Source: Streptomyces phaeolivaceus (GTDB lineage Bacteria; Actinomycetota; Actinomycetes; Streptomycetales; Streptomycetaceae). From it: a DNA stretch of 64,000 bases. Both the position numbers and the translations under genes were made by a program. Below are positions 44,869-53,648 of the stretch, piece by piece. The notes under the pieces are model-generated. The model did not search any database, was not told where the DNA came from, and saw nothing but the letters and a program-made list of their open reading frames with translations. The first letter of the stretch is position 1. Each line of letters starts with the position of its first letter. The stretch lies in NCBI RefSeq assembly GCF_009184865.1, contig NZ_CP045096.1:9734001-9798000 (forward strand), in the 5' to 3' direction.

Positions 44869-46628
44869 CGATGCTCGGCCTCGGGACGGTCGTCGCCCGA
44901 CTCCGTCCACTCCGCCCCGGTCCGCAGCCGGAAGGCCGCGACGGCGGCCTCCACGGTCGGGAAGAAGTGCGCCGGGTCGATCGTGCGCGTCAGCCCGTAC
45001 CGCTCGATCTTGCTGCGGACCGGGTCCTTCAGCTCGGCGAACACCAGATGCACGTCCTGCGCGTTGAGCGCCTCGTCGAGTTCCTCCAGGACGTCCGAGG
45101 CGGTGGTGTCCACGTCCGTCATGGGCTCCGCCGCGATCACGATCCAGCTCGGCCGGGGGTCGGCGTCGGCCAGCCGTCTGACCTCGTCCCGGAACGCCTT
45201 GGCGTTGGCGAAGAACAGCGGGGCGTCGAACCGGTAGATCACCAGGCCCGGCAGCCGCCCGGCCGCCGGATAGGACCGGATGTCGTGATAGCCCTCCAGC
45301 CCCCGCACCCGCCCCAGCACCGTGTTGTACGGCCACCACGCCCGCCGGAAGACGTTCAGGACGGACAGGCCCACGGCCACGGCGATCCCGGGCAGCACAC
45401 CGAGCAGGGCCACACCGACGAACGCCGCGAGACACAGCAGGAACTCCGCCCGGCGCTGCCGCCACAGCCGTACCGCCCCCGGGACGTCGGCCAGGGACAG
45501 CGACGCGGTGATCACCACGGCGGCCAGGGCCGGCTGCGGAAGATCACGGAACAGACCCGGGACCAGGACGAGCATCAGGACGATCAGCGCCGCGCCGACC
45601 ACGCCCGTCAGCTGACTCCGGGCCCCCGCGCGCTCCGCGACCGCCGTACGGGACCCGCTCGTACTGACCGGGAAGCCCTGGAAGAGACCGGCCGCCAGGT
45701 TCGCGACGCCGACCCCGGCCATCTCCTGGTTGCCGCGGACCTCCTGACCCGTGCGCGCCGCGAACGCCGACGCGTTGGAGATCGTGTCGGCCAGGGACAC
45801 CAGCGCGATGCCCAGCGCACCGGCGAGCAGCGGCGCCAGATCGGAGAGCCGGATCTCCGGGACCGTGAACGGCGGGAAACCCTCGGGCAGTTCACCGACC
45901 AGGTTCACCCCGCGCGCGCCGAGATCGAAGACGACGGCCGCCGCGATCGCCAGCACCACCATCACGAGCACGGCGGGGATCTTCGGCAGCACGCGTTGCA
46001 GCAGCAGGATCAGCGCGATCCCGCCGACGCCGACCGCGGCGGCGGCCGGAACCACCGCCCCGTCGGCGAGTTCCTGTACGAAGCCGACGCACTCGCCGAT
46101 CAGATTGTCCGCGTCGACCTTGAAGCCCAGCAGCTTGGGCAGCTGACCGACCAGGATCGTCAGGGCCAGGCCGTTCATATAGCCGATCATCGTCGGCTTG
46201 GAGATCAGATCGGCGATGAAACCGAGCTTCGCCACCGAGGCAAGGATCATGATGGCCGCCACCATCAGCGCCAGCACCGAGGCCAGCGCGACCGCCCGGT
46301 CCGGATCACCGTCCGCCGCCACCAGCGGCAGCACGGTCGCGGCGATCATCGGCCCCAGCGAGGAGTCCGGGCCCAGCACCAGGATCCGGGACGGCCCGCA
46401 CACCGCGTAACCCAGCAGACAGAGGATCGTCGTGTACAGACCCGTGATGGGCGGCAGGCCCGCCAGCTCGGCGTACGCCATGCCCTGCGGCACCAGCAGC
46501 GTCGTCAGGACGACCCCCGCGACCAGGTCCTTGCCCAGCCATTCGCGCCGGTACGACGACACCGCGCGGACCCCGGGAACGACCCGCAACCGGGACACGA
46601 GCCCCCGACTCCTGTGCTCGCTGGTCAC
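44865..46628 (-). CDS. SulP family anion transporter with STAS domain
   Basis: A 587-residue transporter. The N-terminal half carries the SLC26/SulP fold: VVLTTLLVPQGMAYAELAGL (the family signature), GPDSSLGPMIAATVLPL, GYMNGLALTILVGQLPK, and GFPVSTSGSRTAVAERAGA. The last ~130 residues are a cytoplasmic STAS domain (GLVIYRFDAPLFFANAKAF and VDTTASDVLEELDEAL). Family members carry sulfate, bicarbonate, chloride or dicarboxylates; the cargo cannot be told here. GTG 46628 follows GGAAGGA. It is separated by about 100 bp from the upstream PPK2 gene on the same strand and ends inside a LacI-like operator of the lyase. Confidence 0.9.
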   Translation of the reverse strand: MTSEHRSRGLVSRLRVVPGVRAVSSYRREWLGKDLVAGVVLTTLLVPQGMAYAELAGLPPITGLYTTILCLLGYAVCGPSRILVLGPDSSLGPMIAATVLPLVAADGDPDRAVALASVLALMVAAIMILASVAKLGFIADLISKPTMIGYMNGLALTILVGQLPKLLGFKVDADNLIGECVGFVQELADGAVVPAAAAVGVGGIALILLLQRVLPKIPAVLVMVVLAIAAAVVFDLGARGVNLVGELPEGFPPFTVPEIRLSDLAPLLAGALGIALVSLADTISNASAFAARTGQEVRGNQEMAGVGVANLAAGLFQGFPVSTSGSRTAVAERAGARSQLTGVVGAALIVLMLVLVPGLFRDLPQPALAAVVITASLSLADVPGAVRLWRQRRAEFLLCLAAFVGVALLGVLPGIAVAVGLSVLNVFRRAWWPYNTVLGRVRGLEGYHDIRSYPAAGRLPGLVIYRFDAPLFFANAKAFRDEVRRLADADPRPSWIVIAAEPMTDVDTTASDVLEELDEALNAQDVHLVFAELKDPVRSKIERYGLTRTIDPAHFFPTVEAAVAAFRLRTGAEWTESGDDRPEAEHR

Positions 46629-46730
46629 AGACCGTCCTTCCGTTCCGCCGCGCTGCTCCGGGCCTAGTCTCGCCCAGCCGTGAATCCCCCGCCCCGCGGG
46701 GCCCGGAGCAGGTCCCGGTCCGCGCCGGGC

Positions 46731-47684
46731 CTACCCGTGCTTCTTCCTCCCCGGCGCCCCGGCGTACGGATCGGCCAGGGCGCCGGCGGGGGCCTCCCGT
46801 TCCAGCTCCTCCCGGGTGACGAGCAGCGCCTTGCGTGCCGCGTCGCCCACGTCGGGGTAGCGCGGGTCGATGTCCATCAGGGTGTGCGCGAGGATCGCCG
46901 CCGCGCAGACCCGCGCGAACCACTTCCGGTCCGCCGGTACGACGTACCACGGCGCCCACTCGGTGCTCGTCGCCGACAGCATCTCGGAGAACGCGAGCTG
47001 GTACTCGTCCCAGTGGCGCCGCTCCCGGACGTCGGCGGCGGAGAACTTCCAGTTCTTCTCCGGCAGATCGATCCGCTTCAGGAAACGGGTGCGCTGCTCC
47101 TCCTTGGACAGGTTCAGGAAGATCTTCACCACCTTGAACCCGTTGTCCGTGAGATACCGCTCCCACTGGTTGATCTCCCGGTAGCGCCGCTCCCAGATGT
47201 CCGGTCCCCGGGTGCCGTCCGGCAGCTTCTGCCGGACCAGGTTCTCGGGGTGGACCCGTACGACGAGGACCTCCTCGTAGTGCGAGCGGTTGAAGATGGC
47301 GATCTCACCGCGCGCGGGCAGGCGCCGGGCGTAGCGCCACAGGTAGTCGTGGTCGAGCTCCTCGGCGGAGGGCACCTTGAAGCTGCTGACCCGCACGCCC
47401 TGCGGATTGACGCCGCTCATCACATGGCGGATCGTCCCGTCCTTGCCCCCGGCGTCGAGCGCCTGGAGACAGAGCAGCACGCCGTACGAGTCCTGGGCGG
47501 CCAGCCGCTCCTGGTACTCGGCCAGCAGCGACACCCCGGTCCGCAGCAGCTCGCTCCCGTCGCGCTTCCGCAGATCGCCCCTGTAGCGGGGGTCGAAGTC
47601 CCGCTCCAGCCGCACCTTCGACCCCGGTTCCACCCGCAGCGGCGCGATGAACTCCGCGATGGTCGCGGCTCTCTCGTCCGGCAT
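46731..47684 (-). CDS. Polyphosphate kinase 2 family protein (class III-like)
   Basis: A 317-residue PPK2. Walker A is LQALDAGGKDGTIRHVMSGV and the lid/Walker B part is IFNRSHYEEVLVVRVHPE; GVNPQGVRVSSFKVPSAEEL and FKVVKIFLNLSKEEQRTR are typical of the class that contains enzymes able to phosphorylate AMP and ADP with polyphosphate. It starts in an ATGA overlap with the small gene upstream at 47684-47920, and the two form an operon. A second, class I-like PPK2 lies at 49882. The C-terminal tail (PYAGAPGRKKHG) is basic. Confidence 0.9.
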   Translation of the reverse strand: MPDERAATIAEFIAPLRVEPGSKVRLERDFDPRYRGDLRKRDGSELLRTGVSLLAEYQERLAAQDSYGVLLCLQALDAGGKDGTIRHVMSGVNPQGVRVSSFKVPSAEELDHDYLWRYARRLPARGEIAIFNRSHYEEVLVVRVHPENLVRQKLPDGTRGPDIWERRYREINQWERYLTDNGFKVVKIFLNLSKEEQRTRFLKRIDLPEKNWKFSAADVRERRHWDEYQLAFSEMLSATSTEWAPWYVVPADRKWFARVCAAAILAHTLMDIDPRYPDVGDAARKALLVTREELEREAPAGALADPYAGAPGRKKHG

Positions 47685-47920
47685 CAGGCCCCGCCCTTCG
47701 CACCGAGAGCCCGCCGGGCCCGGCGTTCGACCAGGATCGGGACGTAGGCCCTGACCCGGGCCAGGTGGAACGAGTCGTACGCGGTCCTGACCGTCGCCTC
47801 GACGGTGGCCCGGTCGACCGAGGGGTAGGCCGCGCTGAGCCGTACCGCCATGTTCCGGATGGACGCGAGTTCGTCCCGCGCAATCTGTTCCTCGGCCGGT
47901 ACGGCCGCACTGATCCCCAT
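47684..47920 (-). CDS. Small three-helix protein co-transcribed with PPK2
   Basis: A 78-residue protein: ARDELASIRNMAVRLSAAYP, SVDRATVEATVRTAYDSFHLA and VPILVERRARRALGAKGG read as three helices. It resembles small Streptomyces proteins annotated as three-helix-bundle dimerisation domain proteins, often beside phosphate or stress genes. The ATG at 47920 lies nine bases after GAAGG; its stop overlaps the PPK2 start (ATGA). No catalytic residues are evident, and a role as partner or regulator of the kinase is only inferred from the overlap. Confidence 0.75.
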   Translation of the reverse strand: MGISAAVPAEEQIARDELASIRNMAVRLSAAYPSVDRATVEATVRTAYDSFHLARVRAYVPILVERRARRALGAKGGA

Positions 47921-48349
47921 GTCCCACGACCTTCGCACCGCAGAACCACGGATCCCACCACAGCCCGCGACAGGATCCCTCGCCCCCATTCTCCGCGCGC
48001 CCCGGCATGATCGCCTCTCCCCTGCGCGCGCCGGTCGCCCGACCTCTCCCGGGGCCTCCGCCCGGTGTCGGTCCGCGCGGACCGGGACCCGGAGGCGGAC
48101 CTCGTAGCCGCCGTCGGCCGCGGGGCCGGACGCGAACGTGCCGTGGAGCAGCTCGGCCGGTTCCCGCCGGCCGGGGGGAGGGTTCCGGCCGGCCGGGGGG
48201 AGTCCTCGACGCCACGGGGAGCCCTCGACACCGACGGCGTGCCCGCACCGGCCGGGCCCCACCCGGCAGGGCGGCACCCGCCGGGTGGCGGGGTGGGACC
48301 GGACACCTGCCGGACACCGAGGGCCGGGCGCGCTCCCCAGCCTGGGAAC
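47921..48349. other. Gene-free GC-rich spacer with a duplicated 22-bp unit and a possible histidine-kinase tail
   Basis: No complete gene is visible in this 430-bp stretch. GGTTCC(C)GCCGGCCGGGGG occurs twice in tandem at about 48157-48180 and 48181-48202. On the minus strand around 48075-48150 the codons read GPAADGGYEVRLRVPV, which looks like the extreme C-terminus of a sensor histidine kinase ATPase domain, but the rest of such a gene is absent. Several GC-rich hairpins occur at 48240-48300. Confidence 0.4.
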
Positions 48350-48461
48350 ATGACCCAGAACGCAGACCACACCACGCTCCCGGCGCCGCCCGGCACCGGC
48401 CGTCCCGGGGCCGCCGGGACGGACCGGCCGGAGTCCCCGGCGGGCCGCGGACCCTCGACGG

Positions 48462-49016
48462 GACGCCGCGGCGACCACCACCTCGGGCACCTGCACCACC
48501 ACCGCGACCGGCGCCAGTTGTGCGCTGGGCACCCTCGCCCCCGGGGCCGTCGTCACGGTGACGGTCGCCGCCGAGCCCCGGGCCACCGGCACCCTCACCG
48601 ACCGGGCCACGGTCGGTGCCACCCAGACCGACCCCAACTCCGGCGACAACACGGCCGCGGCGACCACCACGGTCACCAACACCCGTGGCTGCACCCGCGT
48701 CGGCACCAGCGGCAACGACATCCTCACCGGCACCTTCGGCAACGACGTGATCTGCGCCCTCGGCGGCGACGACACCGTCAACGCGGGCTCCGGCAACGAC
48801 ACCGTCCACGCCGGCCACGGCAACGACCGCGTCGACGGCGGCGCCGGCAACGACACCCTCAACGGCGGCCCCGGCAACGACAACCTGATCGGCAACAACG
48901 GCACCGACAACCTCGACACCGTCGACGGAGTCCCCGGCAACGACACCGCCAACGGCGGCCCCGGTACGGACTCCTGCACGACGGACCCGGGCGACACCCG
49001 CGTCAGCTGCCCCTGA
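48462..49016 (+). pseudogene. Remnant of a secreted DUF11/RTX-repeat calcium-binding protein
   Basis: The frame reads as the end of a DUF11-type beta domain (CALGTLAPGAVVTVTVAAEP, then TGTLTDRATVGATQTDPN) followed by about eight RTX-like nonapeptides (GTSGNDILTG, GGDDTVNAGSGNDTVHAG, GGAGNDTLNGGPGNDNLIG) and a closing PGTDSCTTDPGDTRVSC with two Cys. RTX repeats bind calcium and fold outside the cell. No signal peptide or proper start is present: the frame is open back to a TGA at 48351 without ATG, and the only in-frame start codons are internal (GTG 48558). A separate frame from ATG 48350 (MTQNADHTTLPAPPGTG) could be a displaced N-terminus. I read this as a gene that lost its 5' part. Confidence 0.65.
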
Positions 49017-49185
49017 CCGTACGGCGCCCTCACCACACCCCATCGGGCCCCGCGCTACGACAGGCGGGGCCCGGCGGCATTCGGCCGGAGCCGCCTCGGA
49101 TTGACGGAATCACCTCCGCCGCCTACGGGCGGCGAACGGCTAGTGTCATGAGCACGACTAACTTTCCCCCACGAGGAGGTCGAAC

Positions 49186-49749
49186 ATGCACGTTCGTACG
49201 CTGACCGGCGGCCTGACCGCAGCCCTGCTGGTGTCCCTGTCCCTGACGGCCGGTCAGGCCGTGGCCGCCCCCGCCGCCACGGCCGACGCCTCACTGGCCG
49301 CCCGGGTCTTCACCTACGACGCCAGTGGCTCCGCCGAGTTCAGGAGCGCGGTCGACCGGGGCGCGGCGATCTGGAACGAGAGCGTCGACGCCGTCGAGCT
49401 GCGACCCGCCACCACCGGGCAACGCGCGAACATCCGGGTCCTCGCGGACAACGGCTGGCCCCGCGCGCTGCCCACCACCCTGGGCAACGGAACCGTCTAC
49501 ATCGGCCGCCAGGCCGTGGACCAGGGCTACGACACGATCCGTATCTCCGCCCATGAACTCGGCCACATCCTGGGCCTGCCCGACCGCAAGCCCGGCCCCT
49601 GCTCCAGCCTGATGTCCGGTTCCACCGCGGGCACCGCGTGCACGAACCCGTATCCCAACGCGGCGGAGAAGGCGGAGGTCGAGGACAACTTCGGCGGCCT
49701 CCTCGTCGAACGTGCCCCGGCGGGGCGCCCCGAGATGATCGTGGACTGA
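49186..49749 (+). CDS. snpA: Snapalysin family zinc metalloprotease (M7)
   Basis: A 187-residue secreted protease. Signal peptide MHVRTLTGGLTAALLVSLSL to about AVAAP (residue 30), a short propeptide, then a small catalytic domain. The zinc site is SAHELGHILGLPDRK, i.e. H-E-x2-H-x2-G-x2-D with Asp as third ligand, the mark of snapalysin. Two Cys in PGPCSSLMSG and GTACTNPYP probably form a disulfide. Snapalysins are milk-clotting neutral proteases of Streptomyces. ATG follows GAGGAGG. The LysR activator (snpR) that usually sits divergently upstream is absent; an RTX remnant is found there instead. Confidence 0.93.
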   Translation: MHVRTLTGGLTAALLVSLSLTAGQAVAAPAATADASLAARVFTYDASGSAEFRSAVDRGAAIWNESVDAVELRPATTGQRANIRVLADNGWPRALPTTLGNGTVYIGRQAVDQGYDTIRISAHELGHILGLPDRKPGPCSSLMSGSTAGTACTNPYPNAAEKAEVEDNFGGLLVERAPAGRPEMIVD

Positions 49750-49778
49750 CACCCGCCGCACCACCGACCGGCGAAGCC

Positions 49779-49811
49779 GAACGCCCGCCCGAGGCTCTCG
49801 GGCGGGCGTTC
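49779..49811. terminator. Hairpin terminator after snapalysin
   Basis: Arms GAACGCCCGCCCGAG (49779-49793) and CTCGGGCGGGCGTTC (49797-49811) are perfectly complementary, 15 bp, with a 3-base loop. It separates the convergent snapalysin and PPK2 genes. Confidence 0.88.
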
Positions 49812-49881
49812 ACGCGTGGGCACGCCACCGGGACCGGCACTGGCGCGCGCGAGGATCACCCGTCAGGATCGCGCCGCGCCG

Positions 49882-50763
49882 CTACCGGTCGACGTCCTCC
49901 CCGGCCTCCAGCAGGGTCGCCGCCTCGCCCACGATCCTCCGGTCCGGTTCGCCGACGATCTCGTGGTCCTTGCCGGTGTAGTCGAAGCGGGCCAGCACAC
50001 TGCGCATGGCCTCCACCCGGGCCCGCTTCTTGTCGTTGCTCTTCACCACGGTCCACGGCGCCTGCTCGGTGTCCGTCTCGCGGAACATGGCGACCTTCGC
50101 GGCGGTGTAGTCGTCCCAGAGGTCGAGGGACGCGAGGTCCATCGGGCTGAGCTTCCACTGCCGTACGGGGTCGACCTGACGGATCGTGAAGCGTGTGCGC
50201 TGCTCGCCCTGCGACACCGAGAACCAGAACTTCACCAGGTCCACGCCGTCGTCCACGAGCATCCGCTCGAAGGCGGGCGCCTGCCGCATGAAGCGCCGGT
50301 ACTCGTCGTCCGTGCAGAAGCCCATCACCCGCTCCACACCGGCCCGGTTGTACCAGGACCGGTCGAAGAGCACGATCTCCCCGGCCGTCGGCAGATGCTC
50401 GACGTACCGCTGGAAGTACCACTGCCCGCGCTCGCGCTCGGTCGGCTTCTCCAGCGCCACCACCCGGGCGCCGCGCGGATTGAGATGCTCGGTGAAGCGC
50501 TTGATGGTGCCGCCCTTGCCGGCCGCGTCCCGCCCCTCGAAGACGACGACCAGCCGGCGCCCCGACTCCTTGATCCAGCTCTGCAGCTTCAGCAGCTCGA
50601 TCTGCTGGAGCCGCTTGTGCCAGTCGTACTCCCCGCGCTCCATGCGCTCTGCGTACGGGTAGTTCTCCCGCCAGGTGTCCACCGGGCTGCCGTCGGGCCG
50701 GATCAGCACCGGGTCGTCGTGGTCGCTGTAGTCGACACGCATGTCGCTGAGCAGTTCGGTCAT
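49882..50763 (-). CDS. ppk2: Polyphosphate kinase 2 (class I-like)
   Basis: A 293-residue PPK2 of the classical one-domain type. Walker A: VVFEGRDAAGKGGTIKRFTE; then HLNPRGARVVALEKPTERE, RGQWYFQRYVEHLPTAGEI and Walker B/lid VLFDRSWYNRAGVERVMGFC; ETDTEQAPWTVVKSNDKKRAR near the end. These enzymes use polyphosphate to make ATP or GTP from ADP or GDP. Start ATG 50763 gives MTELLSDMRVDY; the spacing to a CCAGGGAAGTAG-like site upstream is acceptable. Downstream of a small membrane protein and a broken phosphate permease on the same strand, it is part of a phosphate-related cluster, as is the second PPK2 at 46731. Confidence 0.92.
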   Translation of the reverse strand: MTELLSDMRVDYSDHDDPVLIRPDGSPVDTWRENYPYAERMERGEYDWHKRLQQIELLKLQSWIKESGRRLVVVFEGRDAAGKGGTIKRFTEHLNPRGARVVALEKPTERERGQWYFQRYVEHLPTAGEIVLFDRSWYNRAGVERVMGFCTDDEYRRFMRQAPAFERMLVDDGVDLVKFWFSVSQGEQRTRFTIRQVDPVRQWKLSPMDLASLDLWDDYTAAKVAMFRETDTEQAPWTVVKSNDKKRARVEAMRSVLARFDYTGKDHEIVGEPDRRIVGEAATLLEAGEDVDR

Positions 50764-50781
50764 CTCTACTTCCCTGGAGCG

Positions 50782-51015
50782 TCAGTGGAACCGCGGCACG
50801 ATCAGATGGATCCCGTACGCCACCACGGCGGCACACGCGAGGAAGCACAGCCCGGCCACGCCGAACCCCACCGCGTCGCTGCCCCCGTCGCCCTCGCGCG
50901 CGGTCTCCGCGCGGGCCAGGCCCAGCACCCCCAGGGCGAAGACGACGACCACCCCGACCGTGACTCCGGTACTCACCGCGGCGACCTCACCGAGGGCGCT
51001 CCAGTCCAGCTGCAT
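50782..51015 (-). CDS. Small membrane protein of the phosphate cluster
   Basis: A 77-residue protein with two hydrophobic helices (STGVTVGVVVVFALGVLGLA and GVAGLCFLACAAVVAYGIHL) joined by a charged loop (RAETAREGDGGSD). I cannot name it, but similar small proteins often accompany low-affinity phosphate permease genes in Streptomyces. It lies between the broken permease (45 bp upstream) and PPK2 (18 bp downstream), so the three were probably one operon. Confidence 0.75.
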   Translation of the reverse strand: MQLDWSALGEVAAVSTGVTVGVVVVFALGVLGLARAETAREGDGGSDAVGFGVAGLCFLACAAVVAYGIHLIVPRFH

Positions 51016-51060
51016 CGTTCGTACTCTCCTTGCTCTCCCGGACCCGGGCGGTCGGACGGC

Positions 51061-51690
51061 TCAGGCGGCGGTGGAGACCGGCGTCGGCACGGTGGCGCGG
51101 ACGCCGACCTCGTGGGTCTCGTTGACATTGGACGCGTGCACCGGGTTGCGGCGCGACATCAGCACGATGAACGCGGCCACGGCCAGGGCGAGGAGCGCGA
51201 TGACGACGAGGCCGATGTTCCCGCCGTGCGTCACCACGCTCGCGGCGAGGCCACCGACCAGCGCGGCGGCGGGCAGGGTCACCAGCCACGCCACCACCAT
51301 GCGGCCCGCCGTACCCCACCGCACCTCGGCGAGACGCCGGCCCAGACCGGCGCCGAGGATGCCGCCGGAGCAGACCTGAGTGGTCGACAGCGCGAAACCG
51401 AGGTGCGCGGAGGTCAGGATGACCGTCGTCGAGGCGGCCTCCGCCGCGAAGCCCTGCGGCGACTGGATGTCGGTCAGCCCCTTGCCCATCGTCCGGATGA
51501 TCCGCCAGCCGCCGAGGTAGGTACCGAGACCGATGGCGAGTCCGGCCGAACCGATCACCCACAGCGGCGGCCCGGCGTCGTGGCCGAGGGCCCCGGCCGA
51601 GATCAGCGTGAGCGTGATGACGCCCATCGTCTTCTGCGCGTCGTTCGTACCGTGCGCGAGCGAGACCAGCGAGGCCGAGCCGATCCGATC
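51061..51690 (-). pseudogene. C-terminal half of a PiT-type phosphate permease (truncated)
   Basis: Homology begins abruptly at about 51690 with SASLVSLAHGTNDAQKTMGV, the second signature of PiT inorganic phosphate transporters, and continues with IGLGTYLGGWRIIRTMGKGL, SPQGFAAEAASTTVILTSA, STTQVCSGGILGAGLG and an acidic tail. The first half with the other GFHDTANA-type signature is missing; the upstream frame (SGSTTYPAEGRSEGG) is not homologous and overlaps the promoter of the divergent LLM gene. Full-length relatives have about 350-400 residues and need both halves to form the transport path, so this copy should be inactive. Confidence 0.83.
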
Positions 51691-51764
51691 CGCCGGAAGC
51701 CAAGTGGGCGGACCCATTCCCGTTCCCGCCCCGCCCTCGCTCCGGCCTTCAGCCGGATACGTCG

Positions 51765-51800
51765 TTGATCCACTTGCCTGGCGCCGCGTAGGTTCCCCGT
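51765..51800 (+). promoter_or_regulatory. Leaderless promoter of the F420 LLM gene
   Basis: TTGATC (51765-51770), 18-bp spacer, TAGGTT (51789-51794), then six bases and the ATG at 51801. No ribosome binding site is present, so transcription should begin at the start codon. Confidence 0.65.
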
Positions 51801-52667
51801 ATGACAAACGTACGGATCGGTGTGATGTACGACCGTGACTGGGCCCCGGAGGGGTTGCCCGAGTTCGCGCGACGGGCCGAGGCGCTCGGGGTGGACGATC
51901 TGTGGGTGGTGGAGGACCTCGGCTGGAACGGCGGTGTGTCGGCCGCGGCCGTGGCCCTGGGGGCGACGGGGCGCCTGCGGGTGGGGATCGGCATCACCCC
52001 GGCACCGCTGCGCAGCCCGGCGCTGCTGGCGATGGAACTGGCCACGCTGGCCCGGGTGTTCCCCGGCCGGCTGGTGGCCGGCATCGGGCACGGGGTAGGG
52101 GAGTGGATGGCCCAGGTCGGTGTCGCGCCCCGCTCCCCGCTGGCGCTGCTGGAGGAGACGATCACGTCCGTGCGGGCGTTGCTGCGCGGTGAGCGTGTCG
52201 AGCTGGCGGGGCGTGAAGTGCGCCTGGACGGGGTCGAGCTGGTGCATGCGCCGGCCGAGGTCCCGCCGGTCGTCGCGGGTGTCGTGCGCCCCCGCTCCCT
52301 CGAACTGTCCGGCCGGGTCGCCGACGGCACGCTGATCGCCGAGGGCCACGGTCCGCGCGACCTGGCGCGGATCCGTGAGCTGACCGCGAAGGGCGGCGCC
52401 ACCGCCGACCACACCCTCACCGTCTTCGCCTTCGCCCGCGTCGGCGACGACCCCGACGAGGTGGCCCGTGCCCTGCACCCCCACACCGAGGGCCACGGCG
52501 CCTGGCTGGGCCGCCCCCAGGACGAGGTCTTCACCGTCTCCGGCAGCGCCTCCCGGGCCGTCGCCGACATCCGGGCGCTCGCGACGGCAGGCGCCGACAC
52601 GGTCGTCCTGCGCTTCGTGGGCGACGATCCCCTGGGCCAGCTGGAGGCCGTGCTGCGATCCCGGTGA
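51801..52667 (+). CDS. LLM class F420-dependent oxidoreductase
   Basis: A 288-residue luciferase-like protein. VRIGVMYDRDWAPEGLPEFA, DDLWVVEDLGWNGGVSAAA, GIGITPAPLRSPALLAMEL and RLVAGIGHGVGEWMAQVGV are the usual beta-barrel segments of the F420-linked group, which use F420 as hydride carrier for reductions or oxidations of unknown compounds. It is shorter than the LLM protein at 8371 and only distantly alike. Expressed from a leaderless promoter and divergent from the broken phosphate permease. Confidence 0.87.
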   Translation: MTNVRIGVMYDRDWAPEGLPEFARRAEALGVDDLWVVEDLGWNGGVSAAAVALGATGRLRVGIGITPAPLRSPALLAMELATLARVFPGRLVAGIGHGVGEWMAQVGVAPRSPLALLEETITSVRALLRGERVELAGREVRLDGVELVHAPAEVPPVVAGVVRPRSLELSGRVADGTLIAEGHGPRDLARIRELTAKGGATADHTLTVFAFARVGDDPDEVARALHPHTEGHGAWLGRPQDEVFTVSGSASRAVADIRALATAGADTVVLRFVGDDPLGQLEAVLRSR

Positions 52668-52750
52668 ACCCCCGAGGGCGACAGGGCTGTCCGGCATCCC
52701 CACGCCCGCACGCCCAGTGACTACGCCACCTGGCGCGATACCCTCGCGCC

Positions 52751-53579
52751 ATGTCCGGGGCATCGGTGGCGCGCTTCTACGACGAACTGGCCGACGACTA
52801 CCACCTCATCTACGCCGACTGGGACGCGAGCATCCGTCGCCCGGGGGGCCGCCCTGCACGCCCTCATCGGCCGGGACCGTGCCGCAGTGCTGGACTGTTC
52901 CTGCGGCATCGGCACCCAGGCGATCGGCCTCGCGTCGCACGGGCACCACGTCACCGGGACCGACCTCAGCCCCCGCGCGGTCGCCCGCGCCACCCGTGAG
53001 GCCGTCTCCCGGGGCGTCCGTCTGGACACGGCCGCCGCCGACATGCGGCGCCTTCCGTTCCGCGACGGCCGTTTCGACACCGTCGTCTGCGCCGACAACT
53101 CGCTGCCCCACCTGCTGACCGAGCGGGACGTGCGCACCGCCCTCGCCGAGACGCGCCGCGTGCTGCGGCCCGGCGGCCTGCTGCTGGTCAGCACCCGCCC
53201 GTACGACGAACTGCTGCGCGACCGCCCGGCGTCGACGCCTCCACAGGTCCACCCGCACCCCGATCCGTCCGACGGGGCCGATGGCGCCGGTGGGGCCGAT
53301 GGCACCGACCGTGGAGAGCGAACCGTCACCTTCCAGCTCTGGCACTGGCACGAGGACGGCGAGCACTACGACCTGGAGCACTTCCAGCTCCTGCCGGCCG
53401 ACGCCGGGGAATGGCGGGTCCGGGTCCGCCGGACCACGTACCGGGCACTCGGCCGCGACCGGCTCACCGCCCTCGCGGCCGAGGCCGGGTTCGTCGACCT
53501 CGCCTGGCGCACGCCCCAGGAGACCGGCTTCTTCCAACAACTGCTCGTGGCCCGCGCCGACGGACCGGCGGACGGGTAG
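52751..53579 (+). pseudogene. Class I SAM methyltransferase, interrupted by a one-base insertion
   Basis: The first frame gives SGASVARFYDELADDYHLIY and ADWDASIRR, the start of a methyltransferase; after about 52840 the protein continues in another frame with VLDCSCGIGTQAIGLASHG (SAM loop), VTGTDLSPRAVARA, PFRDGRFDTVVCADNSLPHL and RRVLRPGGLLLVST. One extra base within CCCGGGGGGCC (52839-52850) explains the shift; removing it restores a single frame of about 275 residues. A low-complexity insert of two 18-bp units (53274-53309) encodes DGADGAGGADGTD. Because the change is in a homopolymer, a sequencing error, a real mutation or a slippage switch are all possible. Confidence 0.82.
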
Positions 53580-53648
53580 CGGCACCCGTCGTCACGGGCG
53601 AGGTCCCGGTTCGCGTGGCCCGACGCGGGCGCGTCCGTCCGAGCCCCG

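Noticed and set aside
48065..49204. 379-codon plus-strand frame overlapping the RTX remnant
   Set aside because: His/Arg/Pro-rich, no recognisable domain; the RTX repeats are in another frame.
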